From Clostridia bacterium (lineage in GTDB: Bacteria > Bacillota > Clostridia > Lachnospirales > Anaerotignaceae): a stretch of 64,000 bases of DNA. The stretch lies in contig CAJTDC010000005.1 in the NCBI GenBank assembly GCA_910575055.1, positions 1 to 64,000 of the forward strand, in the 5' to 3' direction. Position 1 is the first letter of the stretch. The number at the start of each line of letters is the position of its first letter. The notes under the pieces are model-generated. The model ran no database searches. It had not been told where the DNA came from and worked only from the letters and a program-made list of their open reading frames with translations. The translations under genes were made by a program, and so were the position numbers. Of this stretch, positions 50,745-59,446 are shown piece by piece.

Positions 50745-51232
50745 TACCTGCCACCTCCCTTAATCAAGAGAAGCTCCATCTCATCACTTTCTTTGTCCTC
50801 GACTGTATCTGCAACAATTCTGCTTCTCGCAGAAGGAGTAAGTCCGAACTGCTCACAAAATTTATTCATAATCTTAAGGTATGTCTGTGCAATGGATACC
50901 TGTGGCACCTGCTGCCAATAGCCACTTGGAGTCTTCACAATCGTTCCGTGCTGCGTGATAAATTCCTCTGCTTCTTTCCACCTTGCATATGCCTGGCAGT
51001 ATCCGGCAAAGGCAGCCATATCAATCTCCGTGAGAATCCCCAACTGTTCCAGCTGCTTGCTCATCCTTTTCCATTCTTTTTTCGCCTCATCCTCAAGCCA
51101 TGACGGACAGCGTGGTGCTTTCTTTTCAGGCTTCGGTTCGGCCGTATTAAGGCTTCTCTTGCCCGGATTGCCCTCCAACACCTTTACTGCCGTAGGCTTT
51201 GGCTTACGTCCTCTCTGTGCCACTGTCCTCAC
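50744..51232 (-). CDS. Phage terminase small subunit, P27 family
   Basis: This 162-residue protein begins QRGRKPKPTAVKVLEGNPGK, with the standard P27-family pattern, then CPSWLEDEAKKEWKRMSKQL and YLKIMNKFCEQFGLTPSAR. It recognises the packaging site and recruits the large subunit. It directly precedes the large-subunit gene with overlapping stop and start. Confidence 0.92.
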   Translation of the reverse strand: MRTVAQRGRKPKPTAVKVLEGNPGKRSLNTAEPKPEKKAPRCPSWLEDEAKKEWKRMSKQLEQLGILTEIDMAAFAGYCQAYARWKEAEEFITQHGTIVKTPSGYWQQVPQVSIAQTYLKIMNKFCEQFGLTPSARSRIVADTVEDKESDEMELLLIKGGGR

Positions 51233-51296
51233 CTCCGTTTCATGGCATCAAAAAAAGGACTCCTGTAGGAATCCTTTGCTGTATAAATTGGTTATA

Positions 51297-51473
51297 TTAA
51301 CACTCGCCTGTTAGTATGAATTTTGCATAATCTCCCTTGTGTTCCTCAATGAAAATCACAAGTTCATAAAACTTCATCTTGTTTGCAATTACCTGAACCA
51401 TATTAGTGTCAAACATATTGGTCTGCCCCGTAGCCCTGACTGCAAGTATCTGCTCCTTTATTTTTTCTGTCAT
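51297..51473 (-). CDS. Small phage protein (DUF5049-like)
   Basis: This 58-residue protein (MTEKIKEQILAVRATGQTNM...MVQVIANKMKFYELVIFIEE) resembles the DUF5049 proteins usually found just before terminase genes; the DUF number is from memory. Its start overlaps the stop of the next gene upstream (TAATG). Function unknown. Confidence 0.7.
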   Translation of the reverse strand: MTEKIKEQILAVRATGQTNMFDTNMVQVIANKMKFYELVIFIEEHKGDYAKFILTGEC

Positions 51474-51718
51474 TACTCCACCTCATCAACCGAAATTTTT
51501 CTGCATCGATCTTCCCCATAAACTACATGGAGACTGCTGCCATTATCCCATTTAACCATTATTGAGCCTGTGTCATCCACACCCCTTACCGTTCCCTCCG
51601 TTCCAATTGGCGGTGCTTGCATATCATCCATCCGCTCAAGAATCACACGGCATCCTTTAGGGTACTCATTCCGCAACCTCTCCACTTCTTCTCTGCTTGG
51701 AAATCTCATGCTACTCAT
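51473..51718 (-). CDS. Small phage protein (DUF4314-like)
   Basis: This 81-residue protein has the pattern VERLRNEYPKGCRVILERMD then PPIGTEGTVRGVDDTGSIMVKWDNGSSLHVVYGED, an SH3-like beta fold seen in DUF4314 proteins of Firmicutes phages. It is coupled by overlaps to its neighbours. Function unknown. Confidence 0.8.
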   Translation of the reverse strand: MSSMRFPSREEVERLRNEYPKGCRVILERMDDMQAPPIGTEGTVRGVDDTGSIMVKWDNGSSLHVVYGEDRCRKISVDEVE

Positions 51719-52219
51719 AATAATATCCGACCTCCTTCAATAAATGCTTTCCGACTCTTTTTCCAACGCTGTCGTAAAGAGCCTGTTCAAGAACCGTCTG
51801 TTTAAATCCAAATCGGCAGTACCCCTCAAGGCAAATATCATAATAGTGCTTTGTCGGACATCCGAGCGGTCTGTCCTCATGCATAATATAAATAATTGCT
51901 TCCGTTCCACTGTTTACCTTCTTGCCAATAAAGGATTGTATTTCCACCCTCATCGTTTTCTTGTAATAAAATGATGGGTAACCTTCGTAGCGGTCGAGAT
52001 AATGTTCATCCCTTTCACTAATCCGCCAAACCAAAACCGGAACCGTACTTCCCTTCTTTGGCTCAACCGTCAGATAACTTCCTGACTGGCGTCCTTTGAA
52101 AAGGAGCTGATAATCCTTAAGTTCTGCTGTCCCCACATATACTGCATCAGGACATCTCTGTGCCATTTGTGCCATTGACAGGACAGGTTGCTGCCATAGG
52201 CTAAATAATATTTATCCAT
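51711..52219 (-). pseudogene. Gamma-glutamylcyclotransferase-like protein, frameshifted near the start
   Basis: From the ATG at 52219 the frame reads MDKYYLAYGSNLSC, which includes the YGSNL substrate-loop motif of the family. The rest (MAQRCPDAVYVGTAELKDYQ...RYEGYPSFYYKKTM) is in another frame. Adding one base in the CTGTCCTGTC stretch (about 52184) joins them. Without the N-terminal strand the product would be inactive. The family acts on gamma-glutamyl peptides; its role in phages is unclear. Confidence 0.8.
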
Positions 52220-52303
52220 ATTCGTCCATCCTTTCTGAAGAGTTCTTCCCTTCTACCACCTTAAGACCGCCGAAGCGGTCGGTGGGCCTCAAAGCTGAAT
52301 CCT

Positions 52304-53245
52304 TCAAGCTGCTCTGCCGTGTCTGAAGGCTGTATCCCCTTCAAGGTTTTTGGTAAGGATGTCTCTTGCTGTTGCAAATTCATCTCCGATGAAGCCGAGT
52401 CTCAAAAGCCAAGTTCTCATTGCGTATTTCGGATTCTCAACCTGTGGCTGTTTCGGACTCGCACTTGCTACTGTTTTTGCCATCTGGCTGAGTGCGAGGC
52501 AAAGCTGTATGTAACTCTTAAGTTCTCCTGCGTGTAAACCGCCCTTTCTTCCGTTGCCAGCGTTGGCAAATTGGAAGCAGCGGAACTCGATGGTCTTATG
52601 TGTGAAGCAAGCGTGGTAATTCAGCATTCTGTATCGTGAATCGTTGTAATGCTGATTTCTGCTTCCCCATACCCCTTCGTACCAAATGTCTGCAAGCTGC
52701 TCCATTGTCTTTGGTTTTCTTCTGTTCAGCCTTTCCAGGAAGGAAGGGTCAACCGTTCTGCAGTATCTGTTAATTCGGTTGCGGTCAAGTCTCATTGCGG
52801 AAATCAAAAGGCTTTCGTGGCTTGCCATAATGTTCGCAAGATTTCTGAGGCTCTTTGGCGTGTGACCATTCAGTCCGATGTGAATGTGTACTCCGCACAT
52901 ATGGGCAGGGTCGCTTTTTGCTCCCTTGTGTCTCAGCTGTCTTAAAATCTCCTGCAAATCTGGAATGTCCTCGTAGGTAAGAATCGGTGTTCCAAGTTCT
53001 GCTTTCTCGTCATCGGAAGCAGCCTGAATGCTTGAATCCCTTGTAATTTTCCATTCTCTTCCCTTATTGTCCTTGCATGCCCATGTGCTGTAGCTTCCTC
53101 CGATGTACTTTACTGTCCCTTCGGTGTGAAAATACTCTGCAATGGTTCTCGCTGCCTTTTCCCTTGTGATGTTGTACATCTCAACCTCAACCCCAATGGT
53201 CTGCTTTTTCATTTCCTCAATCTGGATTCTTGTTTTTTCGTTCAT
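52304..53245 (-). CDS. Phage-encoded amidoligase-family protein
   Basis: This protein of 313 residues belongs to the putative amidoligase family: IGVEVEMYNITREKAA near the start, HMCGVHIHIGLNGHTPKSL in the middle and HKTIEFRCFQFANAGNG towards the end. These motifs fit an ATP-grasp/glutamine-synthetase-like fold that joins amines to carboxyls. The ATG at 53245 has GAAAGGAAGG upstream. The C-terminal 50 residues resemble those of the neighbouring gene at 53407. Confidence 0.8.
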   Translation of the reverse strand: MNEKTRIQIEEMKKQTIGVEVEMYNITREKAARTIAEYFHTEGTVKYIGGSYSTWACKDNKGREWKITRDSSIQAASDDEKAELGTPILTYEDIPDLQEILRQLRHKGAKSDPAHMCGVHIHIGLNGHTPKSLRNLANIMASHESLLISAMRLDRNRINRYCRTVDPSFLERLNRRKPKTMEQLADIWYEGVWGSRNQHYNDSRYRMLNYHACFTHKTIEFRCFQFANAGNGRKGGLHAGELKSYIQLCLALSQMAKTVASASPKQPQVENPKYAMRTWLLRLGFIGDEFATARDILTKNLEGDTAFRHGRAA

Positions 53246-53406
53246 TCTATGTACCTTCCTTTCGGCTGTTTTTTTCCCTTTCGGTAGGTACATATTCGCT
53301 CTAAAAGCACATATTATCCAGTTAATTCGGAGGCATAATGTACACAAATATTTACTGCTCATATCCATATGAAATTGTGTATTTTATGGCAAAATCCACC
53401 CCTCTG

Positions 53407-54180
53407 CTATTCAGCAGATTCGGTGGATTTCTTACTGTTTCGTTCTTTCCATTTTTCCTTATCTTCCTCAGTTCGGAATGCGGTATGCCCTTTCAGTCTG
53501 GAAAGAAACACCTTCCTCGTTTCCTTACCATCCTTACCTCCAAGACCGATTCTGACAAGCCAAACTCTCATGTAGTATTTTTCGTTTTCCTCGATGGTAG
53601 CCTTCGGGCTTACTCTTTTTGCTTCCTTTGCTGTCTTTGCCATACAAGCTGCCAGCTCCGCATAGGCTCTCGCTTCATCCTCATTCATCGGAAATCCACA
53701 AAAACATATTTTGTTATTCTCAAAAGCAAGACCCTCTATATTCTCTTCCTCCGCAATCTGCACCACTCGCTCAAACGGTATGTTCTCTTCCGCATCCAGT
53801 CTCTCCACCAGCTTATCGGAAATTCTGAATACTTCTTTTCCAACCGCCTTTTCCAAAAGGTACTGTTTGCTGTGAATCATGTAAATGAGGTTCTTAATTC
53901 CCTCTGCCGTGAATCCCTCTATCGGAATCCCAATGCTAAGTCTGTCTGTTTCTCTTTCTGCAAGACCTCTCTCCACTAATTCATTCTGCATGGTAAGTGC
54001 TGCCTCCTCGGATTCGTGTTCCACATTTCCATCACGATCCACTGTATACTCCCCGACCTTGTATCCAAAGGATGGTGGTCCCTGATATTTTGCTTTTACA
54101 TTAAGGATTTCCTCCATCGCTTTTACAACGTCTTTTCTGTTTTCTGCTGTTGTTTTTACCTTCATTTGCTTTTCCTCCAT
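53407..54180 (-). CDS. Phage protein of unknown function sharing a C-terminal domain with the amidoligase
   Basis: This 257-residue protein begins MKVKTTAENRKDVVKAMEEI shortly after the start. Its C-terminus (NEKYYMRVWLVRIGLGGKDG...HTAFR) aligns with that of the amidoligase (NPKYAMRTWLLRLGFIGDEF...DTAFR). Such genes are sometimes labelled virulence-related proteins, without experimental basis that I know of. The shared end and adjacency suggest the two proteins interact with the same partner. A hairpin overlapping its 3' end (53395-53432) may be its terminator. Confidence 0.65.
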   Translation of the reverse strand: MEEKQMKVKTTAENRKDVVKAMEEILNVKAKYQGPPSFGYKVGEYTVDRDGNVEHESEEAALTMQNELVERGLAERETDRLSIGIPIEGFTAEGIKNLIYMIHSKQYLLEKAVGKEVFRISDKLVERLDAEENIPFERVVQIAEEENIEGLAFENNKICFCGFPMNEDEARAYAELAACMAKTAKEAKRVSPKATIEENEKYYMRVWLVRIGLGGKDGKETRKVFLSRLKGHTAFRTEEDKEKWKERNSKKSTESAE

Positions 54181-54243
54181 TCAATTTGGTACTACATATA
54201 TCACTCTGAATGGAGGAAATAGCAAGTTATTTATTCACTAATT

Positions 54244-55632
54244 TTACCGTGATTCCGGCAGTGACATTGCCACCGCAAATGCCACAGTAGCGGTCACCGC
54301 ATTCCCTGCCTGTTTGTAAAGCTGTGCATCCGAATTAACAGATGCTGCTTTATCAAATAAAACATCCGGGAAACCTTGCAGACGGAAACACTCTCTCGGA
54401 GTGAGCCTGCGGATTCTTCCGCACTTCATAAGAGTCCCCATTTGCCCGGAGCAATCTAACGTCTGGGAACAGCCTTTTCCCACCCTTCCCCTTCTGGTAT
54501 CGCTCTCAGGATATGCAAGGCTGATACCATCACCAACGTGTGCTTCGTCATACCCCTGTTTTGTACCATTTCTGACACGGAGCATGGTTTCCTCATTCTG
54601 CTGCACTTTCTCACACACAAACACACCATGTCTGTCCTGTGAGGTAAGCGTAAACATCGGCTCTCCATCTTCTTTCATCCGCCTTCCATTCTGCCTTTTC
54701 TCCATACGTTCCGGTGTCAGAACCGGATGCACTTCCATAACTGCAGAATTCATTGCAGTATGATTTACCATCCCGGAAGTATACCTTGCAGTTATGCATC
54801 TGGCATTTTCCGTCAGCTTTGGAGCATGGTTGCTCTGATCAATAAATATCCTCGTGCCACAGCCCTTGTTTACAGTAACCGTTGGTGCAATTCCGTCTTC
54901 GTGATAGACATTTCCACCCTGACCGTGACCACTCGGATTCAGATTACCCATAAGATACAAGCCTGTCTTGGCACCTACACCTCCGGCATTTCCAACGAGG
55001 GTAGCTGATATGCCATCCGTGCCATATACACGGTATCCCTGCATCCCACCTACAAGTTGGTTAAGAGTTGCTGCGTTTTCTCCGCAGAGAGGTAATATTT
55101 CTCGTCCACCTCGGCTTCTAAGATTTGCGATAATGAACACACGCTCCCTGTTTTGGGGGACTCCGAAGTCTTTTGAATTAAGCACCTGCCACCAACAGTC
55201 ATACCCCGCTTCGTCCATTTCAGACAGAACGCTGGCAAAGTCGAATCCTGAATTAATTGATAACAGGTTCTTAACGTTCTCAACAAGAAGGTATGTGGGC
55301 TTATCACTTTCTTCTTTGCCTTTGATGAGGTCAATAATGTTGTAATATATCCCACTTCGCTCTCCAACAAGTCCCCGCTGTTTTCCTGCAACGGAGATGT
55401 CCTGACATGGGAATCCGAAACACCAGATGTCTGCATAGGGGACATCTTCTGATTTAAGTTTTGTGACATCATCTGCTTTCCACTCTCCTTCCGTGTCGTA
55501 CATTGCTTCATAGGAAGCCCTCGCAAATCTGTCATATTCACAATAACCGATACACCTATGGCCGGCAGATTCCAGACCAAGTCTGAAACCGCCTATGCCT
55601 GAACATAAATCAAGGAAGGTTAGCTGTTGCAT
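54244..55632 (-). CDS. DNA cytosine-5 methyltransferase
   Basis: This protein of 462 residues has motif I LDLCSGIGGFRLGLE (residues 5-20), motif IV GFPCQDISVAGKQRGL with the catalytic Cys (about 76), motif VI ENVKNLL and a C-terminal LTPRECFRLQGFPD. The target-recognition region lies between about 190 and 390. No partner endonuclease is next to it, so it is an orphan phage enzyme likely to protect phage DNA. The ATG at 55632 fits the AAGGAAGGTGAAG upstream better than the GTG three codons earlier. Confidence 0.9.
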   Translation of the reverse strand: MQQLTFLDLCSGIGGFRLGLESAGHRCIGYCEYDRFARASYEAMYDTEGEWKADDVTKLKSEDVPYADIWCFGFPCQDISVAGKQRGLVGERSGIYYNIIDLIKGKEESDKPTYLLVENVKNLLSINSGFDFASVLSEMDEAGYDCWWQVLNSKDFGVPQNRERVFIIANLRSRGGREILPLCGENAATLNQLVGGMQGYRVYGTDGISATLVGNAGGVGAKTGLYLMGNLNPSGHGQGGNVYHEDGIAPTVTVNKGCGTRIFIDQSNHAPKLTENARCITARYTSGMVNHTAMNSAVMEVHPVLTPERMEKRQNGRRMKEDGEPMFTLTSQDRHGVFVCEKVQQNEETMLRVRNGTKQGYDEAHVGDGISLAYPESDTRRGRVGKGCSQTLDCSGQMGTLMKCGRIRRLTPRECFRLQGFPDVLFDKAASVNSDAQLYKQAGNAVTATVAFAVAMSLPESR

Positions 55633-56875
55633 TGGCTTCACCTTCCTTCCCTAAATCCCGATATGAAATTTTCACATTATTTCTAATAACGAAAACATCA
55701 TCGGCAGAGCCTTTCATCTCCATATAACGGTTGACGATGACATCCACAAACTTCTCTTCCAGCTCCACACCATAGCAAATACGCCCTGTCTGTTCACAAG
55801 CCATAAGTGTCGAACCGGAACCAAGAAACGGGTCCAGAACCACACATCCCATCATGGAAGAATTCTGTATCGGGTATGCCATCAGAGCAATCGGCTTCAT
55901 GGTCGGATGGTCTTTGGATGCCTTCGGACGGTCATATTCCCAAATGGTGGTCTGCTTCCTGTCGGAATACCACTGATGCTTACCGCCTTTCTTCCATCCG
56001 AACAGACACGGTTCATGCTGCCACTGATAAGGACTGCGTCCAAGCACCAGTGCATTCTTTTTCCAAATACAGCATCCCGATAACTTGAATCCGGCATCCG
56101 CAAACGCCTTTCTGAAATTCAATCCCTCGGTATCCGCATGGAATACATAGATAGAAGCATCGTCCTCCATGTTCTGTTCCATATTCACAAAGGCAGCAAA
56201 GAGGAATCTATAAAAATCCTCATCTGCCATATTGTCATTCTTGATTTTTCCGGCAGTCTCCTCCACATCTACATTGTACGGTGGATCTGTCAGAACCAGA
56301 TTTGCTTTCCTGCCATCCATAAGGATGTTGTATGTTTCCGGCAAAATAGAATCGCCACAGATAACACGGTGTTTGCCCAGGAGCCACACATCACCTGTCC
56401 GTGCCACTGTTGGTTTTTTCAATTCCGCTTCTACATCGAAATCATCTTCTTTTACCTTTTTGTCATGCACCTTTGAAAAAAGCTGTTCAATCTCCGGCGG
56501 TTCAAAGCCTGTAAACCCGACATCAAAATCTGAGTCCTGCAAGTCCTGAATCAAATCCGCCAACAGTTCCTGATTCCATTCGCCTGAAATCTTATTCAAC
56601 GCAATGTTGAGTGCCTTTTCCTGAGTTTTGCTGACTTCCACAATCGCACACGGTACTTCCGTATAACCAAGTGCAGCTGCTACTGTTACCCTCTGGTGAC
56701 CTCCGATAATTGTCATATCGGAATTAACCACTACAGGGTCAGCAAATCCAAATTCTTCAATGGAATGCTTAATCTTTTCATACTCCTTGTCCCCCGGCTT
56801 TAACTTTTTACGGGGATTGTACTCTGCCGGATTTAAGTCCTTAATCGGCAGAACTGATAGCTTCGCTGTCTTCAT
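55610..56875 (-). CDS. ParB-fused DNA methyltransferase (N4/N6)
   Basis: This 421-residue protein has an N-terminal ParB/Srx-like domain (residues 5-100: DLNPAEYNPRKKL, IIGGHQRVTVAAALGY). The adenine/cytosine-amino methyltransferase domain has DPPYNV (about 200) before DPFLGSGSTLMA (about 365), the beta-class order. Such fusions are common orphan methyltransferases of Firmicutes phages. It overlaps the cytosine methyltransferase gene, so both modifications are probably made together. Confidence 0.9.
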   Translation of the reverse strand: MKTAKLSVLPIKDLNPAEYNPRKKLKPGDKEYEKIKHSIEEFGFADPVVVNSDMTIIGGHQRVTVAAALGYTEVPCAIVEVSKTQEKALNIALNKISGEWNQELLADLIQDLQDSDFDVGFTGFEPPEIEQLFSKVHDKKVKEDDFDVEAELKKPTVARTGDVWLLGKHRVICGDSILPETYNILMDGRKANLVLTDPPYNVDVEETAGKIKNDNMADEDFYRFLFAAFVNMEQNMEDDASIYVFHADTEGLNFRKAFADAGFKLSGCCIWKKNALVLGRSPYQWQHEPCLFGWKKGGKHQWYSDRKQTTIWEYDRPKASKDHPTMKPIALMAYPIQNSSMMGCVVLDPFLGSGSTLMACEQTGRICYGVELEEKFVDVIVNRYMEMKGSADDVFVIRNNVKISYRDLGKEGEANATANLP

Positions 56876-57302
56876 CTTCTACCTCCCAAAATCTTGCTTT
56901 GATGTAGCAGTCATGACTGCAATACTTCCTTTTCCTGTTACCGTAGCTTAAGAACTCTTTACCGCAACGCACACACACCGCAGGGTACATGGCACTTTCT
57001 TTTCTGTTGATTCGTTCCGGATGTCCTTTCCACCATTCCCGTCTGCATTTATCTGAGCAGAACTTCTTTGGTCTTCCGGTATCCGGCTGTTTCATTTCCT
57101 TACCGCAGTACAGACAAGCTTTCCCAAGCATGACCTGTTCCTGTATGTTTTTTGTCAGTGCCGAACCATAACCGGAAAGCCCTCTGCTTTTACAGAAGTT
57201 CCTCACAATATCACGGGACAGCCCTACCGTAAGAGCAATGGAACGGTAACCAATCCCCTGCTCCCTCATTTCCCTTATCTGCTTTGCCTGCTGCTCCGTC
57301 AT
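56841..57302 (-). CDS. Helix-turn-helix and zinc-finger phage protein
   Basis: This 153-residue protein has an N-terminal helix-turn-helix (QGIGYRSIALTVGLSRDIVRN) and two Cys clusters: CLYCGKEM...CSDKCRREWW and CVRCGKEF...CSHDCYIKARFW. It is clearly homologous to the protein at 15929 in the recombinase operon. It is coupled by overlap to the methyltransferase genes. Probably a DNA-binding regulator. Confidence 0.75.
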   Translation of the reverse strand: MTEQQAKQIREMREQGIGYRSIALTVGLSRDIVRNFCKSRGLSGYGSALTKNIQEQVMLGKACLYCGKEMKQPDTGRPKKFCSDKCRREWWKGHPERINRKESAMYPAVCVRCGKEFLSYGNRKRKYCSHDCYIKARFWEVEDEDSEAISSAD

Positions 57303-57338
57303 ATCCTTTCACATCCTTCCATTCAAACGGGCATAAAA

Positions 57339-57501
57339 AATGGGTAAAAAAGCACCTCTTTTTGCGCCTTTTTACCCATTAAAAACACGGTTTTTCTATA
57401 CTTTTTATCGAAACTCTCTGACGGATTTCCCTTGCATTTAAACACATTCTGCGAAAAATATCACACCGCCGGACTATCCCCCCTGCTTAATTCTGCGAAA
57501 A
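57339..57501. other. Hairpin and repeats between HTH-Zn and HNH genes
   Basis: AATGGGTAAAAA pairs perfectly with TTTTTACCCATT (57339-57380). TTCTGCGAAAA occurs twice (57448-57458, 57491-57501), followed by a GC-rich GAGGGGGCGGCGG. There is no gene in 57303-57581. A packaging (cos) site near an HNH gene would fit this position, but no known cos sequence was recognised. Confidence 0.5.
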
Positions 57502-57581
57502 TTCACGTTTGAGGGGGCGGCGGTCAATCCTGCACAGGATTGTGGAGATTTAATACCCCCACCCTTGTGTATGATACACAA

Positions 57582-57935
57582 TCAATATTTATATTCCTGA
57601 TACCTGTCCTCGGTCATTGTCTTCACATCATGGTGGTGCTTGCAAAGCGGCTGCCAGTTCCTTTCATCCCAAAACAAAATCGGATCACCCCGATGCGGTT
57701 TGATGTTGTCAACCACAGTCGCTTTCACAAGCCTTCCCTCCCTCTGACACTGAACACAAAGAGGATGGCATCTAAGAAACCTTTCTCTTGCCTTCCTCCA
57801 CTTACTGTCATACCCTCGCACTGCTGAATCCCCACGCTCCTGCCCATGCAGAGAAGCGTGTTCCTCACAATACATTCCGTCCACCAGCTTTGGACAGCCA
57901 GGATGCTTACACGGTTTCTTTGGTTTTCTTGGCAT
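57582..57935 (-). CDS. Phage HNH endonuclease
   Basis: This 117-residue protein has an N-terminal zinc-binding part (CKHPGCPKLV...CEEH), RGYDSKWRKARERFLRCHPLC and the HNH core VVDNIKPHRGDPILFWDERNWQPLCKHHHD in segments. HNH proteins of this kind act with the terminase at cos sites in HK97-like phages. The ATG at 57935 is preferred; the longer frame upstream lacks a ribosome-binding site. Confidence 0.88.
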   Translation of the reverse strand: MPRKPKKPCKHPGCPKLVDGMYCEEHASLHGQERGDSAVRGYDSKWRKARERFLRCHPLCVQCQREGRLVKATVVDNIKPHRGDPILFWDERNWQPLCKHHHDVKTMTEDRYQEYKY

Positions 57936-58091
57936 AGCACCACGCTCCTTTCTTATGTAATGGGTACGGTGAAAGGATAAAGCCCATACCCATGCCAAGT
58001 GAAAGACAGAAAAAAAGACCATACCATATAGGGTTCAGTCCGCATCTAATCTTTCACGCCTACACTATATCACGAAAAATGCTCCATGTCA

Positions 58092-58131
58092 GTACACCGG
58101 GCAGTACACACTTAGTACACCTTTGGTACAC
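58092..58131. promoter_or_regulatory. Four GTACAC boxes at helical spacing
   Basis: GTACAC starts at 58092, 58104, 58115 and 58126, that is every 11-12 bases, on one face of the helix. The array lies in the gap between the divergent HNH gene and the small gene at 58242. It looks like a multi-site operator. Confidence 0.6.
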
Positions 58132-58241
58132 CACCCGACAACAAAAGGGGGTAACTTTTTAATATTCGGTAATGCTATCTTTATAGTTGATAACTTACCA
58201 ATTCAGAGTTAATATGACCTCACGGTGAAAGGAGCGATTAC

Positions 58242-58541
58242 ATGGATAACAAATCCGTACTTTATCAACTGATGGATACCCGAATGGGAGAAGCATTGCA
58301 CAAGATTACAAAAGAGGATACTGCGTTTATGCAGACAAAAGAAAAAGCAGACAAATATGCTGCAAAACTGGCATCTCTTAATCTGCCGGAAGAAACGATG
58401 CGTTTAATCGACCAGTATGTCAATGAACGCAGTGCCAATTGGGTACGCTATGGAGAACTTGCCTATATGCTCGGCTTTTCAGACTGCAAAGAACTGCTTC
58501 TTGGCTCCTGCCATATTCCAGAAATGAACGATGAAGATTAA
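58242..58541 (+). CDS. Small phage-associated protein of unknown function (DUF6809-like), second copy
   Basis: This 99-residue helical protein is homologous to the protein at 3423-3725 (shared SVLYxLMDxR, RYGxLAYxLGFSDC). A promoter TTGATA (58187), 17 bases, TAATAT (58210) lies upstream and is conserved with the other copy; AAAGGAG precedes the ATG. It is transcribed against the prophage genes, as expected for an independently expressed accessory gene. A two-way terminator (GGGTGGGA/TCCCACCC, 58567-58589) follows. Confidence 0.65.
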   Translation: MDNKSVLYQLMDTRMGEALHKITKEDTAFMQTKEKADKYAAKLASLNLPEETMRLIDQYVNERSANWVRYGELAYMLGFSDCKELLLGSCHIPEMNDED

Positions 58542-58566
58542 CGAAACGAACTGTTGCATAATTTAA

Positions 58567-58589
58567 GGGTGGGACACACAATCCCACCC
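58567..58589. terminator. Convergent stem-loop
   Basis: GGGTGGGA pairs perfectly with TCCCACCC, between the small plus-strand gene and the MazF-like gene on the minus strand. Confidence 0.65.
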
Positions 58590-58593
58590 AGTA

Positions 58594-58956
58594 TCAGTTA
58601 TATTCTTCAAAAACCCCTATCTGTATCTGAAGGGCAACTGTGATCTGCTCCATCAGAAGATTATCATGTATTTCCCCTATTTTATCTTTTACTTTTATCT
58701 TATCTACAGTATCGACCTGTTCAGCCAATGCCCTGCTAGGTCTTTTCAGTCCGATACAACCGGAAAGCGGTATCTGCACATGGGTTGGCATTTCAGGTCT
58801 TTTATGTATGTTACCTGTAAGCGGAACAACCGTTACTGTTGGTCCATGACCATTTCCCCGGTTATTACTCACAATCACAGCTGGCCGAATGCCACACTGT
58901 TTATGTGTCGTTTTGTCTTTTCCAAAATCCACAAAATAAACCTCGCCTCGTCTCAC
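58594..58956 (-). CDS. MazF/PemK-family endoribonuclease-like protein
   Basis: This 120-residue protein has the MazF fold motifs RRGEVYFVDFG at the start, RPAVIVSNNRGN, VTVVPLTG and RALAEQVDTVDK. MazF toxins cut mRNA at short sequences. No antitoxin gene of the MazE type is adjacent: the upstream neighbour is a sigma-like phage regulator. It could be an orphan toxin, a phage host-takeover nuclease, or be countered by a host antitoxin. Confidence 0.85.
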   Translation of the reverse strand: MRRGEVYFVDFGKDKTTHKQCGIRPAVIVSNNRGNGHGPTVTVVPLTGNIHKRPEMPTHVQIPLSGCIGLKRPSRALAEQVDTVDKIKVKDKIGEIHDNLLMEQITVALQIQIGVFEEYN

Positions 58957-58960
58957 TGCC

Positions 58961-59446
58961 TCACCTCAAAATAAAACTTTCCGTCTGCCTGTCCCTCTCC
59001 TCATACAGCACATCCAATTCCTTTATGGCTTTCTTTCGGTATTTCGCCACCATTGTATGGCTGATATGATATTTCATCATCAATTCTTCCCAAGTGAAAC
59101 GCTCCACAGCCATATCCCATACAATTTCCGGTAATTTCCCGGAAAGTCCATGTACAGCATGTTCAAAAAAATCCAGTTCCTCTTTTATCTGTCCATACTG
59201 CTCGGCAAGATAAGAAAGCCATTCATCACTCATGCTGTCTGCCACCTTACGGTATGCAAGTGCTGCCCTTGCAGTCACATCCGAAACACCGCTTGTCTGC
59301 ACTCTTTCTCCTTCCGGCTTAGAGAAGGTAAGGAAGGATATGACGGTGTCATAATCAATTCCCTCACATCGGCTCAGCTGGAACTCCAATACCGATAGTT
59401 CTCTTTTCATTTTCGGATATTCCTTAATCATCCTTTCTGCTCGCAC
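58961..59446 (-). CDS. Phage sigma-like transcription regulator (DUF1492/ArpU-like)
   Basis: This 161-residue protein has a C-terminal sigma-region-4-like helix-turn-helix (FTWEELMMKYHISHTMVAKYRKKAIKEL) after a helical N-terminal domain. Proteins of this type drive late gene expression in Firmicutes phages. It overlaps the helicase gene end by 23 bases; a second possible start lies at 59431. Confidence 0.8.
   Translation of the reverse strand: MRAERMIKEYPKMKRELSVLEFQLSRCEGIDYDTVISFLTFSKPEGERVQTSGVSDVTARAALAYRKVADSMSDEWLSYLAEQYGQIKEELDFFEHAVHGLSGKLPEIVWDMAVERFTWEELMMKYHISHTMVAKYRKKAIKELDVLYEERDRQTESFILR

Noticed and set aside
58092-58131. CRISPR-like array
   Set aside because: The repeats are only six bases with 5-6 base gaps, far too short for CRISPR; they look like operator boxes. 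The antitoxin repeats at 48504-48575 and the 20-bp units at 30041-30120 have no spacers either.
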